A stretch of DNA of 64,000 bases from Bacillota bacterium (GTDB lineage: Bacteria; Planctomycetota; UBA8108; UBA1146): assembly GCA_003973385.1 (NCBI GenBank), contig QNYK01000064.1, positions 52,561 to 116,560 of the forward strand. Direction: 5' to 3'. The notes below the pieces were generated by a model. It saw nothing but the letters and a program-made list of their open reading frames with translations. It did no database searches and had not been told where the DNA came from. Both the position numbers and the translations under genes were made by a program. Shown here piece by piece: positions 9,073-20,912 of the stretch; the first letter of the stretch is position 1; every line of letters starts with the position of its first letter.

Positions 9073-12000
9073 TCACATATTTCTTCTGTAACGCCCACCG
9101 ACATCGTAGAGCGCACGTGTGATCTGACCGAGGCTTGCCACGCGAACCGTATCGATGAGTTCTCGGAAGATGTTGCCATCGGTCAGGGCCACCTGCTGTA
9201 ATCTTTCCAGTGCTGGATTCACGGCATCGGCATGCGTCTCATGGAATTGCTTCAGATCGACCAGACGCTGCTGCTTCTGCTCGGGAGTCGCACGGCGCAA
9301 TTCGAGTTTGCGTGGCTGCTGCGGCTCCTGCTCGGGCCTGAGAAATGTATTGATCCCGACGATCGGCAGGTCTCCGGATTGTTTTCGGTGCTCGTACAGG
9401 AGCGACTCCTCCTGGATCCTCGATCGCTGGTACTGCCGCTCCATCGCACCCAGCACCCCACCTCGCTCATGCAACCTACGGAACTCCTCGAGTACGGCTT
9501 CTTCGACAAGTTCAGTCAGTTCATCCGTGATGAAGGCGCCCTGAATCGGGTTGTCATTCTGAGCGAGACCAAGTTCCTTGGCCACGATGAGTTGGATCGC
9601 CATCGCCCTTCTGACTGAATCCTGAGTAGGGGTCGTGATCGCTTCATCAAATGCGTTCGTGTGTAGCGAATTACACTGATCATAGTAGGCCATCAATGCC
9701 TGTAACGTCGTTCGTATATCGTTGAAGTCGATCTCCATGGCGTGAAGCGAGCGGCCCGATGTCTGAATGTGATACTTCAACTTCTGGCTACGTTTATTGG
9801 CACCATAAACATCTCGCATCGCGATGGCCCAGATTCTGCGTGCCACCCTCCCGAGGACTACGTATTCCACATCGAGCCCGTTGGAGAAGAAAAAGGACAG
9901 GTTCCTGGCGAAGTCATCGATTTCCATGCCGCGGGACAGATAGTACTCGACATAGGTAAAACCATTGGCGAGCGTGAACGCGAGTTGTGAGATGGGATTC
10001 GCCCCGGCCTCTGCAATATGATAGCCACTGATGGATACGGAATAGTAATTCCTGACCTGTTCCTCGATGAAGAACTGCTGGATGTCCCCCATCATTCGAA
10101 GTGCAAAATCGGTGCTGAAGATGCACGTGTTCTGCGCCTGATCCTCCTTGAGGATATCTGCCTGCACCGTCCCCCTGACGCTGCGAAGCACATGGCGCTG
10201 GATCTCTCCCACCTGCTCATGGGTTGGCTCCGAGCCATTTTGTTGGCAAAAGAGCTCGATTTGCTGGTCGAAGGCGGCATTGAAATACATCGCCAGGATC
10301 ATCGGAGCTGGCCCATTGATCGTCATCGAAACGGAAGTACTGGGGGAGCAGAGGTCAAACCCATCGTAGAGTTTCTTCATGTCATCCAGATTGCAGATGC
10401 TGACGCCACTTTCACCAACCTTGCCGTAGATGTCGGGGCGAAGATCGGGATCCTCTCCGTACAGAGTGACCGAATCGAAAGCGGTGGAGAGTCGGTGCAC
10501 ATCTTCACCATCACACAGGTAGTGGAATCTCTCGTTTGTCTTCTCTGGAGGTCCTTCACCCGCAAACATCCGCTTCGGATGTTCATCTCGTCTACGGAAT
10601 GGAAACACTCCCGCCGTGAAGGGGAAATGGCCTGGCAGGTTTTCCTTCATCAGCCAGCGAGTGAGGTCCCCCTGGCCCTGAAAACCAGGAAGTGCGACCC
10701 TGGAGATCTTGTTTCCCGACAGCGTTTCGAAGCGTAGAGGCTCTCGAATCTCTCTGTCTCTTACACCGAAAACCAGTTCCTCTTCACGATAAGCAGCAGC
10801 GACTTCTGGCCAGGCCTCCAGGATTCTCATGACTCTTGGATCGATGGAACCCTTGATCGTGAACGCCATCTCCCTGAGCCGTTCACCCGCCTCCGGATTT
10901 TCAGCTTCGAGCAACTCCGCGCTGCGCAGGAGCGCCTGGGCATCGGAGGCTATCCGGGCAGAGTCCTCGACACATCGGTGGTACTCAGTGATTCCGTTGA
11001 CGATCTCGAGCAAGTATCCCGCCCGCTCGGAAGGAATCGGGGCGGGCCGATCTGCGCTATCGACGGAAACTCTATCGTGCTGTATCAGCCAGTTTTCGCC
11101 CTCTGCTTCACTCAATGTGGCGAGCAGGTGGCCGTAAAATTTCTCGACACCCGCATCATTGAAGTGGCTTGCAGTGGTCCCGAATACTGCCAGATCTTCA
11201 TCCTTTATCTCAGGATCAAAGATCCCACGGCTCCTGCGAAATTGCTTTCGTACATCCCTGATCGCATCCCTGGCTCCAGGTCGATCGAACTTGTTGAGGA
11301 TGACGATGTCGGCAAAATCTATCATGTCGATCTTCTCGAGCTGAGACGCTGCTCCGTACTCGGGAGTCATGACATAGACGCAGAGATCCGCCAGGTCTGT
11401 GATGCGGCTATCTCCCTGGCCGATACCCGATGTCTCCAGCAGCACCAGATCAAATCCTTCAGAGAAAACCTGCTCCACGGCGCCACTGATCGTCTCTGGA
11501 ACTTCTACTCCGCTAGAACGAGTCGCCAGAGATCTCACATATGCGCGTGGATTGTCAGCACTGTTGATGCGGATCCGGTCCCCCAGGAGTGCACCTCCTG
11601 TACGTCGCTTGGTTGGATCAACCGTGATCACGGCGAATCTTCGTTCAGGAAAATCCTGCAACAACCTCCTGAGGATTTCATCGGTGAGCGAGGACTTCCC
11701 TGCGCCTCCAGTTCCCGTCAGTCCAACAACGGGCACCTTGTTTTGATTCGACTCGACGGCTTCTCCCAACTCAACGAGCGTGATCCGCTGCGGTAGGGCA
11801 TTTCCACGCTCAGCCATCCCGTTGACCGATCCGACTCTCTTGAGCATGTCTCGAATCATTCCTTCGAGTCCCAGTTCACGGCCATCTTCGGGGGAGTAGA
11901 TGCGATCAATCCCGTATTCGTGGAGTGCGGCGATCTCTTCCGCGATGATCACCCCGCCACCACCTCCAAAGATGCGAATCCACGGCGAACCTTTTTCGAT

Positions 12001-12258
12001 CAGCAGATCCCGCATGTAGCGGAAAAACTCGTTATGGCCTCCCTGGTAGGAAGAGACGGCGATGGCATCGGCGTCCTCCTGGATTGCCGTGTCGACAATT
12101 TCCTCCGCGCTTCGGTTGTGGCCCAGATGGATGACCTCTGCTCCCTGGTCCTGGAGAACCCTGCGCATGATGTTGATGGACGCATCGTGGCCGTCGAAAA
12201 GACTTGCTGCGGTGACGAACCGTGCCGGACGCATCGGAACTCCTGGCCAGGGGATCAA
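9073..12258 (-). CDS. icmF: Fused isobutyryl-CoA mutase (B12 domain, MeaB-like GTPase, mutase)
   Basis: N-terminal LFDGHDASIN...HLGHNRS B12 domain, GLTGTGGAGKSSLTDEIL P-loop, RMFAGEGPPEKTNERFHYL mutase domain. Start may be 12234. Confidence 0.93.
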   Translation of the reverse strand: MIPWPGVPMRPARFVTAASLFDGHDASINIMRRVLQDQGAEVIHLGHNRSAEEIVDTAIQEDADAIAVSSYQGGHNEFFRYMRDLLIEKGSPWIRIFGGGGGVIIAEEIAALHEYGIDRIYSPEDGRELGLEGMIRDMLKRVGSVNGMAERGNALPQRITLVELGEAVESNQNKVPVVGLTGTGGAGKSSLTDEILRRLLQDFPERRFAVITVDPTKRRTGGALLGDRIRINSADNPRAYVRSLATRSSGVEVPETISGAVEQVFSEGFDLVLLETSGIGQGDSRITDLADLCVYVMTPEYGAASQLEKIDMIDFADIVILNKFDRPGARDAIRDVRKQFRRSRGIFDPEIKDEDLAVFGTTASHFNDAGVEKFYGHLLATLSEAEGENWLIQHDRVSVDSADRPAPIPSERAGYLLEIVNGITEYHRCVEDSARIASDAQALLRSAELLEAENPEAGERLREMAFTIKGSIDPRVMRILEAWPEVAAAYREEELVFGVRDREIREPLRFETLSGNKISRVALPGFQGQGDLTRWLMKENLPGHFPFTAGVFPFRRRDEHPKRMFAGEGPPEKTNERFHYLCDGEDVHRLSTAFDSVTLYGEDPDLRPDIYGKVGESGVSICNLDDMKKLYDGFDLCSPSTSVSMTINGPAPMILAMYFNAAFDQQIELFCQQNGSEPTHEQVGEIQRHVLRSVRGTVQADILKEDQAQNTCIFSTDFALRMMGDIQQFFIEEQVRNYYSVSISGYHIAEAGANPISQLAFTLANGFTYVEYYLSRGMEIDDFARNLSFFFSNGLDVEYVVLGRVARRIWAIAMRDVYGANKRSQKLKYHIQTSGRSLHAMEIDFNDIRTTLQALMAYYDQCNSLHTNAFDEAITTPTQDSVRRAMAIQLIVAKELGLAQNDNPIQGAFITDELTELVEEAVLEEFRRLHERGGVLGAMERQYQRSRIQEESLLYEHRKQSGDLPIVGINTFLRPEQEPQQPRKLELRRATPEQKQQRLVDLKQFHETHADAVNPALERLQQVALTDGNIFRELIDTVRVASLGQITRALYDVGGRYRRNM

Positions 12259-12410
12259 TGACGCAGGAAGGAGGCGATCCCCGCTGGCAGCCTCCTACCC
12301 ATTGCATCATCGAAGAGATGGCTTCGAGATTCAAGTCGAGGCGCACAGAAGCGCGAGATATTGAGGTGGATTATCGTCGCTCAGGCGCCTCTGAAGGCTC
12401 CCAGGGGCCA

Positions 12411-13907
12411 TTATGCGTTGGTTCGCTCATCGTGCCGAGAACCATTGTATCCGAGAATTTTGGTCTTTCCGTCGATCTGGGTCTCGATGTGAACCGGCCG
12501 CCCCCAGACCCGATACAAGTTCTCGAGGGTTCTGCGCGCATAGTCGAGCTTCAGCGGGGTTCCCGACCAGACATGCTGAAGCAGCAGTTCACCTCTGTTG
12601 CAGTAATTTCCATCCTCGACATGTATCCGGGGCCTACCGCAATTGGAGAGTTGATCGAGGAACGTGCGCTTGATGGTTGCGAAGTCCCTGCCGTCGAGAA
12701 CATATTGTCCCATCTGACGATCATATCTGTAGTTGAACAGTTTGTGCTGATCGCAGAAATCCTCGGTAAGAAACTCATCGATGAACGTGATGTCATTATG
12801 ACTCTTACGCACTTCGAATATCTTTTCCATTCCACGGCGCTTGCCATCGTCCCACTCGGTCTTGCCATGCAAATCCTCGCATGATTCCCATGCCTTGCCA
12901 TGACGACCGGAATCCCAGCGCTGTTCGATATCACGGAACAACTCGATCCCCACCTTGTAAGGATTTACTGACCCTGGGCTACAGCACAGAGTACCTGAAT
13001 GATGATCCGCGTAATCAACCACTTCCGATGAATCCAGGATCTTTCTCGTCATCATCCTGGAGTGCCAGAATGAGGCCCATCCCTCATTCATGATCTTTGT
13101 CATCCCCTGAGGTATGAAGTAATAGGCCTCTTCCCTGATAATCGAGAGCACATCACGCTGCCATCTTCTCAGCTGCCCGTGATGCAACAAGAAGCGAAGT
13201 ACATCTCGTTCCTCATGTTCTGGAAACTTCTGGGTGTCTTCGGCCCGATTGAGGATCTCCTCTTTTTCCCGTGCAAGGACTTCGGGCGGATTGACGAATA
13301 CTTCCATGTAGGGCCTCGCCGGGATGCGCGTTGCTGGTTTTCCACTGCTCGTGTCCTCTTGATCCACTTCGGGACTGGCTGCTCGGGCGGAGAAGTATGG
13401 CAGGTGTGGATCTATCAGGTTTTCCAGAGACAGACAGACATCGATGAACTCCTCGACGGCATCCTGACCGTGTTCGTCGATGTGCCTGCGGATTCTGACC
13501 GCGTGGTTGGAGATCGTGTCTACCATCTTGCGGTTAGTGTGCGAGAACCAGCTATTGTTCTTGAAGAAGTCGCTGTGCCCGTAGACATGGGACATCACCA
13601 GCTTCTGGTCTACCAGCGGGTTGCAGCGCATCAGATACGCATAGCAGGGATCGTTGTTGATCACCAGTTCGTAGATCTTCGCCAGACCATACGAGTACTG
13701 TTTCTGCAACGCCTCGAACTGCATCCCCCAGCGCCAGTGCGGGTAACGCACCGGGAACCCACCGTAGGCTGCAATCATGTTCATCTCGTCGTAATCGACC
13801 AGTTCATAGATAACTTCAAAAAAGTCGAGACCACAGTCGAGAGCATGCTGACGTATGGTGCCGCGCCATTCCTCGATCTCAGGTGTGAGAGCACTATTCT
13901 GCAGCAT
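12411..13907 (-). CDS. SpoVR family protein
   Basis: Recognisable SpoVR/YcgB-like sequence (GFPVRYPHWRWGMQFE, NEGWASFWHSRMM); adjacent to yeaH and prkA. Confidence 0.9.
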   Translation of the reverse strand: MLQNSALTPEIEEWRGTIRQHALDCGLDFFEVIYELVDYDEMNMIAAYGGFPVRYPHWRWGMQFEALQKQYSYGLAKIYELVINNDPCYAYLMRCNPLVDQKLVMSHVYGHSDFFKNNSWFSHTNRKMVDTISNHAVRIRRHIDEHGQDAVEEFIDVCLSLENLIDPHLPYFSARAASPEVDQEDTSSGKPATRIPARPYMEVFVNPPEVLAREKEEILNRAEDTQKFPEHEERDVLRFLLHHGQLRRWQRDVLSIIREEAYYFIPQGMTKIMNEGWASFWHSRMMTRKILDSSEVVDYADHHSGTLCCSPGSVNPYKVGIELFRDIEQRWDSGRHGKAWESCEDLHGKTEWDDGKRRGMEKIFEVRKSHNDITFIDEFLTEDFCDQHKLFNYRYDRQMGQYVLDGRDFATIKRTFLDQLSNCGRPRIHVEDGNYCNRGELLLQHVWSGTPLKLDYARRTLENLYRVWGRPVHIETQIDGKTKILGYNGSRHDERTNA

Positions 13908-13908
13908 C

Positions 13909-15009
13909 TCAACATCCCTTTCTGAGAAACGTCTTTATCGAGGGTAAGATTTCCTCGCGAGAGTTGATCTCGGACAGCAACATCTTGTCGTTTTGCCCTA
14001 CTCCCTCTCTCAGGTCCTTGATGAACTGGCCGCTTCCATAAGCACTCTTGACCTGGCCGTAGCAGAACACATTACTAGCAGGGATCAGATCTTCCTCGAG
14101 CAACTTGAGGCACTGAGCAGTGTCATCGCCTCCCCAGTTGTCTCCATCGGAGAAGTGGAACGGGTAAATGTTCCACTCCTGAGGAGAGAACTCCTTCTGG
14201 ATCAGATCCTTGGCCATGTTGTAAGCACTTGAGATCTTCGTGCCACCGGACTCACGGACATGAAAAAACGTGTGCGAATCGACCAGTTTTGCCTGGGCAT
14301 CGTGGATGATGTATCTCGTCTCAAGATTTTTGTACTGGCTTCTGAGCCAGGTATCGAGCCAGAATGATTCGATCCTCACGATGTCCTTCTGCTCAGTCCC
14401 CATCGATCCAGATACATCCATCATGTAGATGATCACGGCATTTGACTGGGGGACTTTCTTTGTATTCCAGGAGCGGTATCTCCGATCCTCACGAAATGGA
14501 ATGACCTTTGGGTTCTTCACATCGTAGGAGCCGCTGGCAATCTGACGCCTCAATGCGGCCTTGAATGTGCGACGGAAATGGCGAAGAGACTCGGGGCCCG
14601 AGCGGTGAATTCCCGTGTAGCGGTCCTTCTCGACCTCGATCGATTCGGTGCCGCGAGGCTCGATCCGGGGCAGTTCCAGCTCCTCACCGAGAATCTCGGC
14701 GAGTTCCTCGAGGGATACGTCGACCTCCAGGATGTGTTCTCCAGGCTGGTCTCCCGCCTCTGGTCCCGGGAGTGCTTGCTCACCACCGATGGGCTGCCCC
14801 TCCTCGCCTTCTCCCAGTCCGACTCCATCCTGATCGGTGGAACCAAATCTGAAGTTGGGGATGTCGATCTGCGGCAAGGGGACGCTCACAACGTTCTTTC
14901 CCTGGCGAGCGAGCATCTCTCCCTGAGAGATGTACTGCTTCAGATTTTCCCTGATCTTGCCGCGAACGATGTTCCGAAACCGATTGGTATCTGGATCTAT
15001 CTTTCGCAC
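13909..15009 (-). CDS. DUF444/YeaH-type VWA-like protein
   Basis: MMDVSGSMG (MIDAS DxSxS), [12 protein letters not shown]; between SpoVR and PrkA. GTG start at 15009 inferred. Confidence 0.9.
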   Translation of the reverse strand: MRKIDPDTNRFRNIVRGKIRENLKQYISQGEMLARQGKNVVSVPLPQIDIPNFRFGSTDQDGVGLGEGEEGQPIGGEQALPGPEAGDQPGEHILEVDVSLEELAEILGEELELPRIEPRGTESIEVEKDRYTGIHRSGPESLRHFRRTFKAALRRQIASGSYDVKNPKVIPFREDRRYRSWNTKKVPQSNAVIIYMMDVSGSMGTEQKDIVRIESFWLDTWLRSQYKNLETRYIIHDAQAKLVDSHTFFHVRESGGTKISSAYNMAKDLIQKEFSPQEWNIYPFHFSDGDNWGGDDTAQCLKLLEEDLIPASNVFCYGQVKSAYGSGQFIKDLREGVGQNDKMLLSEINSREEILPSIKTFLRKGC

Positions 15010-15025
15010 GATGGATCCCCCCAGC

Positions 15026-17062
15026 CTATTCGATACCCTTGGTGTCGCCGCGGGCAAAGATGCTGGCCACATAGTTCAGGACATCCGTGGAACTGTCTTC
15101 GTTGTATCCGAATTGCTCTATCAAGCGTGTCTTCACCACATCTATCTTTGCCTGAGAGTCCTTATCCACTACATCAGAGATGACCGAGGTCAGCTTGATG
15201 GTGTCTTTCTTGTCCTCGAATAGCTTCATCTCGAGGGCTTTTTGCAATCTTGCGTTTGTTGAGTAGTCAAACTGTTTCTGATCGACTGCCAGGGCACCGA
15301 TGTAATTCATGATCTCTCTGCGAAAGTCATCTTTGCGGCTCTCCGGGATCTCAATCTTCTCCTCGATCGATCGCAACAAACGCTCGTCAGGATCTTCCGA
15401 TTGACCGGTGTAGGGATTGCGCACCTTTTCGCGCTGTGTGTACGCCTTGACATTATCGATGTAGTTGGAGCAGAGCTTCTGGATCGCTTCTTCGTCGGCA
15501 CTGATGGCCCGCTGAACCTCGTTCTTCACGATGTCTTCGTACTCTGATTTCACCACCGAAAGAATCTCTCTGTAACGAGATCTGGTCTCTTCACTCGATA
15601 TCAGACTGTGGTGCTTCAGGCCCTCGTCGATCTCATTGAGGACCATGAATGGGTTCACATAGTTATAATCCGAAACCAGCGCATTGGAGATCTTGTCCTG
15701 GATGTAACGAGGGGAGATCCCTTCGAGACCTTCACGCACTGCTTCGTCGCGCAGTTCCTTGACGTTTTCCTCGGTGAACCCTGACACATTCTTGCCATCG
15801 TAGAGCCCCATCTTCTGCGCCAGCGTGATCTGAGCGTTCTTCGGCTCCTCCAGGCGTGTCAGGACAGCCCACATCGCGCACACCTCAAGGGTATGAGGAG
15901 CGATATGCTTGGTCATCTTCTCGCGCGAGTAATCCTTGCGGTAGATGCGCACTTCGTCCTTAAGCGTCGTGTTGTATGGAATGTCGATCTTCACGGTTCG
16001 ATCTCGGAATGCTTCCATCAGTTCGTTGCTCTGGAGCTTGCGGTACTCGGGCTCATTGGTATGCCCGATGATCACCTCGTCTATCGAAGTCTGCGCGAAG
16101 CGCTTCGGCTTGATGCTCTGCTCCTGACTGGCTCCGAGCAGGTCGTACAGGAAGGCAACATCCAGTTTCAGGACCTCGATGAACTCGATGATGCCACGAT
16201 TGGCGACATTGAACTCTCCGTCGAAGTTGAATGCACGAGGATCTGATTCCGAGCCATATTCGGCGATTTTACGGTAGTTGATATCACCGGTGAGTTCGGT
16301 CGAATCCTGATTCTTCTCATCTTTGGGCTGGAATGTTCCAATTCCAACTCGATCTTCCTCGCTCATGACTACACGACGAATCCGCACATGGTTGATCACC
16401 TTGTGCCAATCTCCATCGTACTTCTGCATGTAATGATTGTAGTACCAGCGGCTGAATGGGCACAGGCTGCCATGCAACTGGATGTCGTACTTGCCTTTTC
16501 CGGTAGCCTGGATGTTCTCAATCAATTCGGTTCGAGCTTCTTCAGGAACCAGGTAAATTGGATCCTCGTTCATCGGAGAATCGACCCAATCACCCTTTTC
16601 ATCTTGCCACTGGAATGAGTACAGGATTCCTTCAGGTGTACGCGAGTACCTCTCGAGTCCACGCTTCAACAGGTGAACGATGGTGCTCTTCGCAGAGCCG
16701 ACCGGACCATGGAGCAATAGCACTCGTTTCTCGGTGCCGTAGCCCTGGGCTGCTGACTTGAAGAAACTGACGAGCTGGTGAAGTGGAAGATCGAGTCCGA
16801 AGACTGCGTTCTTACCCTCACAAACTGGATCGTCAAAGAACTTCCAGTGAACGGTGTCTCTGCCAGCGAGTTGAGACGAAGCTTCACTACCCGCCTGGTC
16901 GATCATGTCGAAGACGCGCTGGAAGGAAGTCCGGAGAACACCCGGGTTCTCATAGGCAATCTGGAGATAGTCATGAAAACTACCGGTCCAGTTGAGTTCC
17001 CTGTAACGATCGGTTTCGAGATTCTTCGAGATCAACTCGAACAAATTGATGTGTTGGTTCAT
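15026..17062 (-). CDS. prkA: PrkA-type serine protein kinase, AAA+
   Basis: [72 protein letters not shown]. Confidence 0.95.
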   Translation of the reverse strand: MNQHINLFELISKNLETDRYRELNWTGSFHDYLQIAYENPGVLRTSFQRVFDMIDQAGSEASSQLAGRDTVHWKFFDDPVCEGKNAVFGLDLPLHQLVSFFKSAAQGYGTEKRVLLLHGPVGSAKSTIVHLLKRGLERYSRTPEGILYSFQWQDEKGDWVDSPMNEDPIYLVPEEARTELIENIQATGKGKYDIQLHGSLCPFSRWYYNHYMQKYDGDWHKVINHVRIRRVVMSEEDRVGIGTFQPKDEKNQDSTELTGDINYRKIAEYGSESDPRAFNFDGEFNVANRGIIEFIEVLKLDVAFLYDLLGASQEQSIKPKRFAQTSIDEVIIGHTNEPEYRKLQSNELMEAFRDRTVKIDIPYNTTLKDEVRIYRKDYSREKMTKHIAPHTLEVCAMWAVLTRLEEPKNAQITLAQKMGLYDGKNVSGFTEENVKELRDEAVREGLEGISPRYIQDKISNALVSDYNYVNPFMVLNEIDEGLKHHSLISSEETRSRYREILSVVKSEYEDIVKNEVQRAISADEEAIQKLCSNYIDNVKAYTQREKVRNPYTGQSEDPDERLLRSIEEKIEIPESRKDDFRREIMNYIGALAVDQKQFDYSTNARLQKALEMKLFEDKKDTIKLTSVISDVVDKDSQAKIDVVKTRLIEQFGYNEDSSTDVLNYVASIFARGDTKGIE

Positions 17063-17273
17063 CTGGTCCTCCACCTCTGTTCTTCGGCTTCCTGGACCCG
17101 GTTCTTTAGGAAAGAAGTTCTGGCCGGTAATCTGGCCTTGAGCCTATCGATACGGCCTGCTGGTGGCTTCTTCTGAACTACTGGCGGGTCCCCGGGAGGT
17201 CACGAAGGGGCGCCGGGACGGGTCACTCTCTGTAGAATCGACGATTCCTGCCCCACTTCGGTTCCTCGAAGAC

Positions 17274-17307
17274 AAAAACGGCGCAGGCTCTCGAAGAGCC
17301 TGCGCCG
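17274..17307 (-). terminator. Intrinsic terminator downstream of dnaK
   Basis: Perfect 13-bp stem CGGCGCAGGCTCT-(3 nt)-AGAGCCTGCGCCG followed on - by TTTTTGT. Confidence 0.93.
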
Positions 17308-17339
17308 ATTGGCGTCGATCTGTCGTCATCGTGGAAGAA

Positions 17340-19274
17340 CTAGTCGTCCTTGACCGTGAAGTTGGCGTCCACGACCGGCTCATCACCTTCTGCAGCAGAC
17401 ACCGGGTCCGCCTCGGTGGCTGCTCCAGCCTGCTGGCCGCTGGCAGCGTCTCCCCCCCCTGCCGAGGCCTGCTCGTAGATGCGGCGAGCCAGATCATGAG
17501 ATGCCTCGTTGAGGGCGTCGAGAGCGGTCCGGATCGACTGTTGCGTGGCATCGGGAGCGCCCTTGGCGTCCTTCAGATCAGCAAGTGCCTTTTCGATCTT
17601 CTCGACCTCACCCTTCTCCATCTTGTCCGAATGGTCCTTGAGGCTCGATTCCGTGGCGTAACAGGCCTGATCCGCCTCGTTCCGGATCTCGACCAGTGCT
17701 CTGGTCGCTTTATCCTCGTCGGCGAAGCGCTCCGCATCCTGCCTCATCGACTCGACCTCTTCCTCGCTGAGACCCGATGAGGACTGGATCTTGATGCTGT
17801 GTTCCTTACCGGTACCCAGATCCCTGGCAGAAACCTCCAGGATCCCATTGGCATCGATATCGAAAGAAACCTCGATCTGCGGAACACCTCTAGCTGCCGC
17901 AGGAATACCATCGAGTTGAAACTTCCCGAGGGTTCGATTGTCGGTCGCTAGTTCTCTCTCTCCCTGAAGAACATGGATGTCGACCGCCGGCTGATTGTCC
18001 GCTGCCGTCGAGAAAACCTGCTTCTTCTGGTGAGGGATCGTGGTGTTTCGGTCGATCAGTTTCGTCGTCACTCCTCCGAGGGTTTCGATTCCCAGTGAGA
18101 GCGGAGACACATCGAGCAACAACACGTCGCTCAACTTCTCGTCTCCAGCGAGAATGCCACCCTGGATCGCAGCGCCCATGGCAACGACCTCGTCGGGATT
18201 CACGGAGCGGTTCGGCTCCTTGCCGAAGATGGAGATCACGACCTCCTGGATGGCTGGAATCCGCGTCGATCCACCGACCAGGATCACCGTATCGACCTGG
18301 CTTGGATTCAGACCTGCGTCGGAGAGAGCCTGCTCACAGGGGCGCTGTGTCTTTTCGATCAGTTCTCTCGCCTTTTCCTCGAAGGTGGCACGAGTGATCG
18401 ACATCTGGAGGTGCTTGGGACCGCTGGCATCTGCTGTGATGAAGGGCAGATTCAGTTCAGTTTCGGCGCGGTTGGAAAGTTCGCACTTCGCCTTCTCCGC
18501 CGCTTCCTTCAGACGCTGCAAGGCCATCAAGTCCTTGCGAAGGTCGATACCTTGCTGCTTCTGGAACTCATCGGCGATGTAATGGATCAAAACCTCGTCG
18601 AAGTCGTCACCACCGAGTTGCGTATCGCCATTGGTGGAGAGGACCTTGAAGATCCCGTCGTCCACTTCGAGGATCGACACATCGAAGGTACCTCCACCCA
18701 GATCGTATATCACGATCTTTTCGGAACCCTTCTTCTCGAGACCATAACCCAGCGACGCCGCAGTCGGTTCGTTGATGATGCGTTTCACGTCAAGGCCAGC
18801 GATCCGACCCGCATCCTTGGTAGCCTGGCGCTGACTGTCATTGAAGTATGCGGGTACCGTGATGACGGCTTCCGTGACCTCGACACCGAGGTAGTCCTCG
18901 GCTGTGCTTTTGAGATCCTGAAGGATCAACGCAGAGAGTTCTGGTGGCGTGTATTCCTTGCCCATCAATTTGACCTTCACAAGGTCATCGGCGCCTCCGG
19001 TGAGCTCGTACGGGATCATCATCTCGTTCTTGGCCAGTTCGCCGTGACGGCGGCCCATGAAACGTTTGATGGAGAAAACTGTATTTTCAGGGTTTGTCAC
19101 CGCCTGGCGCTTGGCGGTCTGCCCCACGAGACGGTCTCCCGACTCGGTGAAGGCCACAACCGATGGCGTCACTCGATTGCCATCGCGGTTCGGGATGACG
19201 GTGGGCTCTCCACCCTCCATCACCGACACCACCGAGTTGGTGGTCCCGAGGTCGATTCCGATGATCTTGCTCAT
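17340..19274 (-). CDS. dnaK: Molecular chaperone DnaK
   Basis: [50 protein letters not shown]. True start 19274, inside the longer ORF. Confidence 0.97.
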   Translation of the reverse strand: MSKIIGIDLGTTNSVVSVMEGGEPTVIPNRDGNRVTPSVVAFTESGDRLVGQTAKRQAVTNPENTVFSIKRFMGRRHGELAKNEMMIPYELTGGADDLVKVKLMGKEYTPPELSALILQDLKSTAEDYLGVEVTEAVITVPAYFNDSQRQATKDAGRIAGLDVKRIINEPTAASLGYGLEKKGSEKIVIYDLGGGTFDVSILEVDDGIFKVLSTNGDTQLGGDDFDEVLIHYIADEFQKQQGIDLRKDLMALQRLKEAAEKAKCELSNRAETELNLPFITADASGPKHLQMSITRATFEEKARELIEKTQRPCEQALSDAGLNPSQVDTVILVGGSTRIPAIQEVVISIFGKEPNRSVNPDEVVAMGAAIQGGILAGDEKLSDVLLLDVSPLSLGIETLGGVTTKLIDRNTTIPHQKKQVFSTAADNQPAVDIHVLQGERELATDNRTLGKFQLDGIPAAARGVPQIEVSFDIDANGILEVSARDLGTGKEHSIKIQSSSGLSEEEVESMRQDAERFADEDKATRALVEIRNEADQACYATESSLKDHSDKMEKGEVEKIEKALADLKDAKGAPDATQQSIRTALDALNEASHDLARRIYEQASAGGGDAASGQQAGAATEADPVSAAEGDEPVVDANFTVKDD

Positions 19275-19493
19275 TTTTGCTGCTCCCTTCGCAAGCCCGG
19301 CCCTGATCTGGACCGAGGAAGCCGGCATGGCTCCACCTGAGAAATCGCAAACCCCGTTCCAATTGTGAGCGACAACCCCCAATATATCGCAATTATGGCA
19401 GGAATTGGTGTTTTCACGGGGACCGCGACGACTCGCGCCCGCGAACAATCTGCCAGGATGACACCCCGGATGTGGAAAATCGACAATGACTGC

Positions 19494-20912
19494 CTATTTG
19501 GCAGCCTCTTCCTCGGAGGGGCGGAGCCCGTATTCCTGAATCTTGCGGTAGAGGGTCCGCTCGCCGATCCCCAGTGACTTCGCCGCCTTGCGTCGATTGC
19601 CCTGTACGAACTCGAGAGTTGAACAGATCAGATCGCGTTCCATCTCCTGGATGGTGGTCCCCACCGCCACGGCATGAGTGGGCGCATTCGGTTGCCCCGC
19701 GTAAATATGCCCCGGCAGATCGACCACCTCGAGCACCGTGCCCTGCGAGGTGACCACCATGTTCTCGATGGCATTCTTCAATTCTCGAACATTGCCTGGC
19801 CATCGATATGTCGTCAGCACACGCAGTGCCTCGCGCGAGATCCCCTCGATCGATTTGTCGTGAATGCGGGAATAATCCTCGAGAAAGTGACTGACCAGCA
19901 GAGGAATATCCACGGTCCTATCCCTCAGAGGTGGAATCTCGATGGTGACCACGTTGATACGATAGAACAGATCCTCGCGAAACATCTCCTGCTCTATGCG
20001 CTCGCGTAAGTTACGATGAGTGGCACAGATCAGTCTCACATCGGTAGACACAGGATCATTGGATCCCATCCGAACCACTTCACCCTCCTCAAGCACTCTG
20101 AGAAGTTTGACCTGGACCGAGGCGGGAATATCTCCGACTTCGTCGAGGAACAGGGTGCCCATGTCCGCATGTTCGAATCGCCCTTTTCGAAGCGATGTTG
20201 CACCCGTGAAAGCACCGCGTTCGTGGCCAAAGAGCTCGCTCTCCAGTACACCTTCGCCAAGCGCTGCGCAGTTGAGTGGAACGAAGACATTTCCCTTGCG
20301 CCGACTATTGGCGTGAATTGCCTTGGCGAACAGTTCCTTGCCTGTACCGCTCTCTCCCAGGATCAGGATCGAGGCGTCGGTCGGCGCAACCTGCTGCATC
20401 TTCTGGACGATGGCATGCATGCCGTGACTGGATCCGATGATCCCTTCGAATCCAAACCGATCATCGATCGTTCTTTCCAGTTCATCGGCTCGACGTCGGA
20501 GTGCTGCGCCCTCGAGTGCTCGCTCGACCCGGATTCTGAGTCCGGCCAGATCCACCGGCTTGCGCAGATAATCAACTGCTCCCAGTTGCATCGCCTCGAC
20601 TGCGGTCTCGACCGTGCCATGCCCTGTGACCACCACGACAGCGATGAAGGGATCGATCGATTGCGCCTCGCGTATCAGATCGAGTCCATCGCGATCCCCG
20701 AGTACGAGGTCGGTGATCACGATATCCACGGACTCCTTGCGCAGACGGTCCTTCGCCTCTTCAGCACTGGTCGCCACGATGCAGCGATGCCCGACAGAGA
20801 TGAGCGCCTCTGCCAGTATTTCGGCATGGGCAGACTGATCATCGACAACCAGGATCTTCGCCGGCGTCCCATCTCGAGGGGCTCCCTCGCGCTGCATCGT
20901 ACGCTCCTTCAA
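19494..20912 (-). CDS. Sigma-54-dependent response regulator (NtrC family)
   Basis: Receiver VLGDRDG, GESGTGKELFAKAIH, ELFGHERGAFTGA, C-terminal Fis-type HTH. Confidence 0.95.
   Translation of the reverse strand: MKERTMQREGAPRDGTPAKILVVDDQSAHAEILAEALISVGHRCIVATSAEEAKDRLRKESVDIVITDLVLGDRDGLDLIREAQSIDPFIAVVVVTGHGTVETAVEAMQLGAVDYLRKPVDLAGLRIRVERALEGAALRRRADELERTIDDRFGFEGIIGSSHGMHAIVQKMQQVAPTDASILILGESGTGKELFAKAIHANSRRKGNVFVPLNCAALGEGVLESELFGHERGAFTGATSLRKGRFEHADMGTLFLDEVGDIPASVQVKLLRVLEEGEVVRMGSNDPVSTDVRLICATHRNLRERIEQEMFREDLFYRINVVTIEIPPLRDRTVDIPLLVSHFLEDYSRIHDKSIEGISREALRVLTTYRWPGNVRELKNAIENMVVTSQGTVLEVVDLPGHIYAGQPNAPTHAVAVGTTIQEMERDLICSTLEFVQGNRRKAAKSLGIGERTLYRKIQEYGLRPSEEEAAK

Noticed and set aside
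10978-11796. Long + strand ORF (272 aa) opposite icmF
   Set aside because: Antisense to a strongly recognised coding sequence; no recognisable protein motif.
19275-19493. CIRCE or other heat-shock operator upstream of dnaK
   Set aside because: No TTAGCACTC-N9-GAGTGCTAA-like repeat found by eye in the leader.
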